From contig OY829663.1 of the NCBI GenBank assembly GCA_963691815.1, positions 4,559,023-4,623,022 of the forward strand: 64,000 nucleotides of DNA. Reading direction: 5' to 3'. This DNA comes from Echiichthys vipera. Taxonomy: Eukaryota; Chordata; Actinopteri; Perciformes; Trachinidae. The translations under genes and the position numbers were made by a program. The notes beneath the pieces were generated by a model, which ran no database searches, was not told where the DNA came from, and saw only the letters and a list, made by a program, of their open reading frames with translations. Numbering within the stretch: position 1 is the first letter of the stretch; every line of letters starts with the position of its first letter. Of this stretch, positions 58,219 through 64,000 are shown piece by piece.

Positions 58219-58221
<3 letters not shown>
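57504..58221. other. Unassigned non-coding sequence
   Basis: A CTTCTTCTTCTTCC run is at 57574-57595. No exon is supported. Confidence 0.4.
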
Positions 58222-58304
<83 letters not shown>

Positions 58305-58388
58305 GCGTGTGCGTGTGCGTGTGCGTGTGCGTGTGCGTGTGCGCGTGCGCGTGCGCGTGTGCGTTTGTGTGCGTGTGCGTGTGTGTGT
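58222..58388. repeat. Long (GT)n then (GTGTGC)n array, Z-DNA prone
   Basis: About 80 bp of pure GT passes into regular GTGTGC hexamers and then GTGCGC units (58299-58366), and back to GT. Purine-pyrimidine alternation is kept almost throughout, and GC content rises inward. Open frames of up to 127 codons across it encode only Thr-His, Cys-Val or Ala-Cys repeats. Confidence 0.95.
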
Positions 58389-58390
58389 AG

Positions 58391-58790
58391 ATGGACGTCT
58401 TGACAGCTCCCCAAAAGTGAAGCCAAAACCTCTGAAACCCCCCCTGGTGGCTGGCTGCAGTATGGGTCATAAACCCCGCCTCCTTCATTTTGGGACAAAC
58501 CAATACAACAAATACATTTTCTGATAACTTTGAATTGAATTAGTTATTTGATGCTATAAAAACGGGGTGATCCGTCCAGATTGACTGCTGTGATCGACTC
58601 GTGATTGGTCGAGCCGGTGTGTGGAAGGTTGCATGAGCATGATTTTGAGTTCACCTTGTACAGTGGGAGAAAGTGGAGACCAGGGTCCATCTTTGTATAC
58701 AGTCCATGGTTGGTGCGTACAGCTTTGTCGACTTCTCTGTGTTCAAAACATCTGTATCGACATTTGAGTACAGTGTGGTGCTACGTCCAT
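58391..58790 (+). repeat. Dispersed repeat, copy 2 (partner at 2720-3110)
   Basis: It opens GATGGACGTCTTGACAGC and keeps GGCTGGCTGCAGTATGGGTC, CCCGCCTCCTTCATTTTGGG and the end TCCATCTTTGTATACAGTCC, then ATGG. This is the more complete of the two copies. The preceding GT array abuts its first base, so the array may have grown at the element edge. No coding capacity. Confidence 0.75.
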
Positions 58791-59134
58791 TAAAGGAACA
58801 GTACTCCATTGTAATCGTATGAGGCGTCTGTGTAAAAAAGGATTGATTCTTGATGCATGTAAATGAACATCTGTACATTCAAGCCCTTGCCAAACGAGGT
58901 CACACAATGCTGTTTAAGTGTATTGCTGTGACTGGAAAGCTCCCTGGAGCTGTGTCTGTGGTGACATCACCGTGCTGGCAGGAAGTGGGAAGAGATATCT
59001 AAACGTACAATCAAATAAGCTGTAAAAAAAACAGAAAACCGCGGATATGCAGAGCGTGTCATGCCGATCTTTTAGGTTTGTGGTGTCCAGGCTCCTCTAC
59101 AGTAATACAGGAAGGTTTTACCTTTGTTCTAGTG
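58791..59134. other. Unassigned non-coding sequence
   Basis: No feature besides the 8-bp duplication TTCTAGTG (59127-59134) that flanks the next element. Confidence 0.5.
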
Positions 59135-59633
59135 CAGCGGTATGCAACCCGCGGCTCTCGGGCCACATGCGCCTCTTCAGCCCCTTTTCAGTGACTCCCC
59201 GGAGCTTTATCAGAAAATGATGGAAATAAATACGGTGGTTTTTTTGCACAGTGGACAATCTTCAATCAGTCAAGGGGAACACCTGTTATCTTGGAGACAA
59301 AAAATATTACATAAAACTAAAATATGCATCACATCCTGGCGCCGTTCCTTGCAGGTGGCTGACCCGTGCTGCTGGTATGCTAACCATGGATAAATACTAC
59401 ATGATGATGGCTTACCTGTACTGTATGCTTGATATGTGGTGAGAAATTAGAGAACAACAACATTTTTTATAACAGGTAATATTAGGAATAAAATGTTATA
59501 TAAACCTTTATGAGCTGTGACAGCTCATAGATGGAGCTGTGACATCAAATATGTTTTGCGGCTCCAGACAAATTTTATTTGGTGGAAGACGGGGCAACAT
59601 GGCTCTTTTGATAGTAAAGGTTGCAAACCCCTG
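59135..59633. mobile_element. hAT-type non-autonomous DNA transposon with 8-bp target duplication
   Basis: The left terminus CAGCGGTATGCAACCC and the reverse complement of the right terminus (CAGGGGTTTGCAACCT) match at 13 of 16 positions. The perfect 8-bp direct repeat TTCTAGTG lies at 59127-59134 and 59634-59641. An 8-bp duplication with CAG-CCTG-type ends is the hallmark of the hAT superfamily. Subterminal GCGGCTCT-GGGCCACATGCG words are typical of a common fish element. A small palindrome, TATGAGCTG-TGA-CAGCTCATA, lies near 59503. The interior holds no transposase domain. Confidence 0.95.
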
Positions 59634-59641
59634 TTCTAGTG

Positions 59642-60876
59642 CACTATGAAACCATGAAACAGAACTGACAGTTGACTTAAATATTGATTAGGAAAAAAGG
59701 TTTCTTATAGACCATGGTGTCATGCACGTAGGATAAAGCCAAATACTATATTTTCAATATTTACTGGATAACCTGGGGGTCTGAGGGGCGACAATAACAA
59801 GGTACAGACAGATCAAAGATAACAACAAAAAACTGTAATAATAATAACAAGTGTAGTTCAAAAAAAAAGAACCGATAGTGCAGCTGGAATTGAAACAGGA
59901 TGAGTCAAAAGTGAGTTAAGATAAGAATCATTCAAGCAATAATGTAGAAAAAGATATGTTGAGTCCCACCTCGGCTCTACAGGATCAAACCGGGTTCAAA
60001 CCAGGTACCCTGGCTGAGATAATAAGCCTCGTGTGTACTCCCTCACCTATACGTCTGTCCTCATAAACTGGGACACGCATGACCTGAATAAGCCGACACA
60101 CAGCTCACTCCTCCGCGGGGGGGAGGGCTGAGGTCTCATATATGGTCACAGTGGCTGTCACTTGGTGTCATCTTATACGTGGCGACGGGAGGCTAGTTAG
60201 CATGATGCATGTTGTGCGGCGGGCGCTCGCTCGCTCAGGTTCTGCTGCTCGGACCCATATGGCGTCTCGCGGAGCCTGGCCCTGCTGCACTGCATCTAGG
60301 CCAGACAGCTGATGATGTTGCCTCACGCTGAGCACAAGTCAAACAACATGAAGCAGAAAGGTCAGCGTGAAGTTCAAAGGCTTGTTCTTCTCGCCGGTGG
60401 TTATATCTGTGCCTGTACGCGGGATTCAGTACATGCTTACTGGACTGTTAATCAGGCTACTTAACCTCCCGGAGCCACCTGCATGTGGGCTGCCAGGAGC
60501 CACCTTCGGAGCTCCGCCTACAGCCAGTCTGAAGACACAGCCCTCCGCCGTGTCCGCAATCTCAGAGTTGAAGAGTTGAAGTCTGCAATCAGCAGCTGTT
60601 ATAGAACTGCGAAACACACAGACGTGCCTCAGTGAAGAACTGAGGCGAGCTGTGGTGTGCATCTTAATGTCTCTCTCCCCACTGAGCTCACACTGGCTCC
60701 CCCTCATACACAAACCCATCCCAATTTGTTGAGGCTATTTTGCTTAATACATTTGCACATATTTATTTATACCATTTTATTTGCTCTCGTGTTTATACGC
60801 CTCGCACAAGTCTGGTTTGTTTTATTTGAGCAGAGCCTGGTGCCTGGATCCCTGCCCTGTTTGTAAGCTCCAAGCA
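59642..60876. other. Unassigned non-coding sequence
   Basis: CpG-containing stretch at about 60105-60290. No exon, domain or repeat family is recognised. Confidence 0.4.
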
Positions 60877-60893
60877 ACACACACACACGTGCA

Positions 60894-60938
<45 letters not shown>
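60877..60938. repeat. (CA)n microsatellite with GTGCACGCGC interruption
   Basis: CA repeats with one GTGCACGCG interruption near the left end. Confidence 0.95.
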
Positions 60939-60940
<2 letters not shown>

Positions 60941-61481
60941 TGAAACACACACGGTGCTCACTTCCAGGGGTGTATAATGCAACACTACACGTGCACGTGC
61001 TCACACATGCAAACTGTTGTTTCACAACCAATCAGGGAGATGGAAATCTGTGAGTCCGTTTTGAAATGTGCAACAATCTGACACTCAATTGTGAAACAAA
61101 CTCATTTAATACCAGTGCTCATGTGTATTTAAATGAAGCTGAAGCATTTCTTCAGCTTTTTTCTGGGAGGCAGATGAAACGTAATCGGGAGAAGAAGTAG
61201 ATATGTGAGGGAAATTTGAACGCAGTCCAATGAAAGCAGTAAATAAAGTAAATAAAGTTGTGCTCATACATTACTGAAGTCAATACTTTCAATTTAAAGC
61301 ATATCCCTAATTGCAAAAGTACGGGGACATTTACAGAAAACAAAATATCTTTTTAAATGTAACATGTGGTTTTTGTTATCTTTGAGAAAAGGGTCCTTGC
61401 TGTGGCCTTTTCGGGGTTCCCCTGTTGCTCCATCTTTAATACGGGAAGAGGAGAACTCTCCCTGGGCTGTTGGCATGGCAA
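60939..61481. other. Unassigned non-coding sequence
   Basis: No feature is supported. Confidence 0.4.
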
Positions 61482-61521
61482 CGTGTGTGTGTGCGTGTGC
61501 GCGCGTGTGTGTGTGTGTGTG
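61482..61521. repeat. (GT)n microsatellite with GCGCGC interruption
   Basis: GT units split by GCGTGTGCGCGC. Confidence 0.95.
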
Positions 61522-61659
61522 ACATAGAAGAAGAGAGGGAAGCAGGAGGGAGGACTGAAGCAGAGTGATTGCCCAGATTGCTGGCACAGTTGGACAAAGT
61601 TACCCATGCAGTCACAGCCCGTGTATGTGCGCTGCAGGTTAGGCTCAGGGCCCAGGCAC

Positions 61660-61669
61660 CACACACACA

Positions 61670-61758
<89 letters not shown>
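61660..61758. repeat. (CA)n microsatellite, about 99 bp
   Basis: Nearly pure CA with a single CGTACA interruption near the left end. It is the longest uninterrupted CA run here (about 86 bp). Confidence 0.95.
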
Positions 61759-61760
<2 letters not shown>

Positions 61761-61842
61761 TGCCAGCTCAATCTACCTAATGCTGGGTACACATAAGTGA
61801 GTGAGTTTACACTAACATGCACATTAATAAAAGCAAACAAAA

Positions 61843-61870
61843 TACACACACACACACTCACACACACACA
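61843..61870. repeat. (CA)n microsatellite, short
   Basis: CA units with one CTCA interruption. Confidence 0.9.
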
Positions 61871-64000
61871 TTGCAAATGGAATCCCCTACTCTGCCAGCA
61901 CATCTAATTATACCACCTGCAGATGCCGTCACACACACACACTCACACCTTGCTCAAAATGAAATTTGGCATGACGTCTTCCTTCAAACATTCGCACCCA
62001 CAAAGCAACACAACTTGCGTGTGTTTGTGCGCGTTATTGTGTGCGTGTGTGTGTGTACATGCTCGTGCACACTGGGCAGGTTATGAAGACTGACCTTTTA
62101 AATTAGTTAAATTTTCACCTCAAATCAACACTTTCTCAGCTGGATCCTGCACATGACTGTGAGGGACGGCTTCCCTTTTAAATGTAATGATAGATTGAGA
62201 CGGTGTCTACATGTTGAAACCGGACAAGCCCCTCCGTATTTAACGTCCTGTTACTCTTTTATCCTCCAAAGAGATCAGCATCCATCTTGACATCTCTCCT
62301 CATCTGTGTTGTCATGTTACAGTGAGACACTTCCATCCGCTGCGAGGGCACGAACAAGTGCGGGGAAGTGGTCTCCGGGAAAGCAATTGTGGAAAAGCAC
62401 ACATAAGTACGGCGTCCAAGTGTTTGACACAGAGCAAAGTTTCTCTTAAGGTGGGCTGACGACAGCTCAAAGTGTGTCAGGTGGAGAGAGCGCGGGGTTA
62501 GCTGAGGTTGAGTAAAGTTTGGACAATGATCTACTGATAGTTTGTCCCGTCTGAAAGAAAGAAAAAACAACCTCAGCACCTCTTTAGAGGTGTCGGGCCC
62601 TACGGCGATCAGGGAACAACCTTAAGCAGAAAGCCAAACTGCAAGTGGAGGAAAAGAGAAGAAGAAGAAGTGGGAAAAAAAACAAAAGCGAGCTGGATTT
62701 GTTTTCCAAGCGCAGTCACATTCTTGGCAGCACCTTTGCTCGTCCTTGCCAAAGGAGGGAGGGATGAGAGAGGTAGAGAGAGAGAGACGTGGGAGAGAAA
62801 AAGAACAGATTGTTTCTCTTTTTCGTCTCTATGCTGACTGCCCAGTGCATTAAAAGTTAATATGTTAGCATTATCTATAGATGTACTTTAATCTTTGTCC
62901 TTGGCTCCCATCTCCTATAAGCAGACACATGTGGGTTGTTGTTCTCACTTTCCACTTACGTAGCTCTCGCAAAAGTATATACTGCCTCATTTAGCCCCCG
63001 CTGACAAAATGTACCATTTCATAAACCGGTCACAGTGTCCTCGGCCGGGTATTTATACTACTGCCCTCAGCCCTGTGCGTCTCTCTGTATTTAACCCTTT
63101 TAAACTAAATCAGGCACAGTTGACAGGAAGATCATACACAGCAGTTTCATTTAACCATATTGTAAAGAAAGTGAGATATCCTTTGTCCTTTCTGAGTATA
63201 AAGCAGGTCGACGTATTAAATGAATACTGGGAAAGGATTGAACGCTCAGTCCACAAAGGGCCCGAAAGACACATCGTGCCGTTTTACAGTGATCCTCTGG
63301 GTACAGTGACGGTGCCGAGACGCAAAAGACCCGGAAACACTGACCAATCAGAGCAGACCGCTAACATTCAGATGGACAATACGTGAAGAAGAATGTGTTT
63401 TTTGGACATCGAAGCATGTAAACATGTGGATGAGTATGAAATGAGCTTAATACGGGACCTTAAATAACGGATTAATGGTTCATCATCATCGTTTGTAAAG
63501 TAAAAATACCAAACATTTGCTCATTCCAGCTTCTTTTAAACTGAATATATTTGGTTTGAGTATAAAAAAAGTGTAATCTAAAACACATTGCCTGAATGGA
63601 ATCAGTATTTGGAGCCTTACGTTAGGTTTTCACTGACAGCTTCGATAACAGCAGAGCAGAGTGCTTCAGTTTAATTCCCAGTGAGAACAGCGGTTTGAAC
63701 AGCGGTTTGAACACTGACGGCAGCGAGACGAGCGCTAGGATGTTGCGAACATGCCTCCAATATGTTTCATAAACACAATATAATATTTAAAGTTAAAGTA
63801 AAACTATTGGAAAGATGGATGACCAGGGATCTTCACAGAGGACAGCTAGCTTGGCAGAGGGTTGCCCAGGCAGGGGGTATCCCTGAGTTTATGTATATAT
63901 ATACATATATATTATTTAGCTTTGCAGCAATGACACGTGTGTGATTGGCACAGTAGGCTGGATTGAAACTAATAGAAATGTATCAACAGCAAATTGTTAG
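61871..64000. other. Unassigned non-coding sequence
   Basis: Short CA/GT runs near 61931-61946 and 62040-62056, purine-rich GAAGAAGAAG around 62655-62672 and GAGAGAGAG at 62774-62788. GAACAGCGGTTT is duplicated in tandem around 63686-63712. A 125-codon frame (63009-63386) is of ordinary composition but has no recognised domain. A TATATATACATATATAT stretch lies at 63893-63911. Confidence 0.4.

Noticed and set aside
58120..58503. 127-codon Thr-His-rich frame and similar Cys-Val frames over CA/GT arrays
   Set aside because: Translations of dinucleotide repeats. The same holds for frames over the other CA/GT tracts at 5.2, 26.2, 27.7, 60.9 and 61.7 kb.
63009..63386. 125-codon + frame of ordinary amino-acid composition
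   Set aside because: No domain, no acceptor or donor in phase that I can support, and no Kozak-like context. It would need transcript evidence.

Overview
This window reads as non-coding vertebrate nuclear DNA, most likely from a spiny-rayed (percomorph-like) teleost fish. The basis is the interspersed repeats, which are types I associate with fish genomes: tRNA-derived SINEs, a LINE whose 3' end carries a degraded reverse-transcriptase C-terminus, hAT-type and palindromic MITEs, and very abundant, long CA/GT and CT/GA microsatellites. I found no prokaryotic features, no operons, no CRISPR array, no convincing tRNA or rRNA gene, and no protein-coding exon I can defend. The longest open frames are low-complexity translations of CA, CT and hexamer repeats or pieces of transposons. 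The window is best described as a gene desert or the inside of very large intron(s).

Layout. Bases 1-9.5 kb: mostly unique sequence with a degenerate tandem block (about 1.1-1.4 kb), one copy of a dispersed repeat (2.72-3.11 kb, partner at 58.4-58.8 kb), a MITE-like fragment (4.0 kb), a GT tract, and a LINE 3' end with a perfect 14-bp target-site duplication (6.05-6.47 kb). 9.5-20 kb: a fold-back MITE (9.52-9.72 kb), SINEs, TTC and CT tracts and a 51-bp minisatellite. 20.2-20.9 kb: a CpG- and purine-rich stretch ending in an exon-like segment (acceptor, ATG near the 3' end, donor), the only gene-like signal in the window, and still weak. 21.3-22.1 kb: a 38-39 bp AT-rich minisatellite almost devoid of C on the + strand. 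23-31 kb: SINEs, CA/GT tracts, nested inverted repeats (27.05-27.21 kb) and two long CT tracts. 31-41 kb: largely unique sequence, with the second LINE 3' end (38.62-39.04 kb, perfect 12-bp duplication) and an older fragment of the same family at 40.3 kb. 41.9 kb: a perfect 31-bp hairpin with a 3-base loop. 44.6-47.3 kb: poly-C tracts, an older sense-strand LINE piece and a SINE. 48.36-49.06 kb: 705 bp of a GCTGTA-type hexamer repeat kept in perfect phase. 53-64 kb: a G20 tract, a SINE with a diverged 34-bp target duplication, a MITE with a TACCGTATTT terminus, an hAT-type element with a perfect 8-bp duplication, and many CA/GT arrays, including a Z-DNA-prone GT/GC block at 58.2-58.4 kb.

How the parts relate: no gene network can be described. 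The clearest functional relationship is between mobile elements. The SINEs at 28.6 and 54.4 kb end in the same GGATAAGCGG-GAAGATGA tail as the LINE 3' ends at 6.05 and 38.6 kb, which suggests that LINE (or a sister) supplied the retrotransposition machinery. No previously undescribed multi-gene system was found. The most unusual items are DNA structures: the perfect hairpin, the competing nested hairpins, the C-depleted minisatellite and the phase-locked hexamer array. Family assignments come from recall of typical fish repeats and from visible termini, not from database searches.
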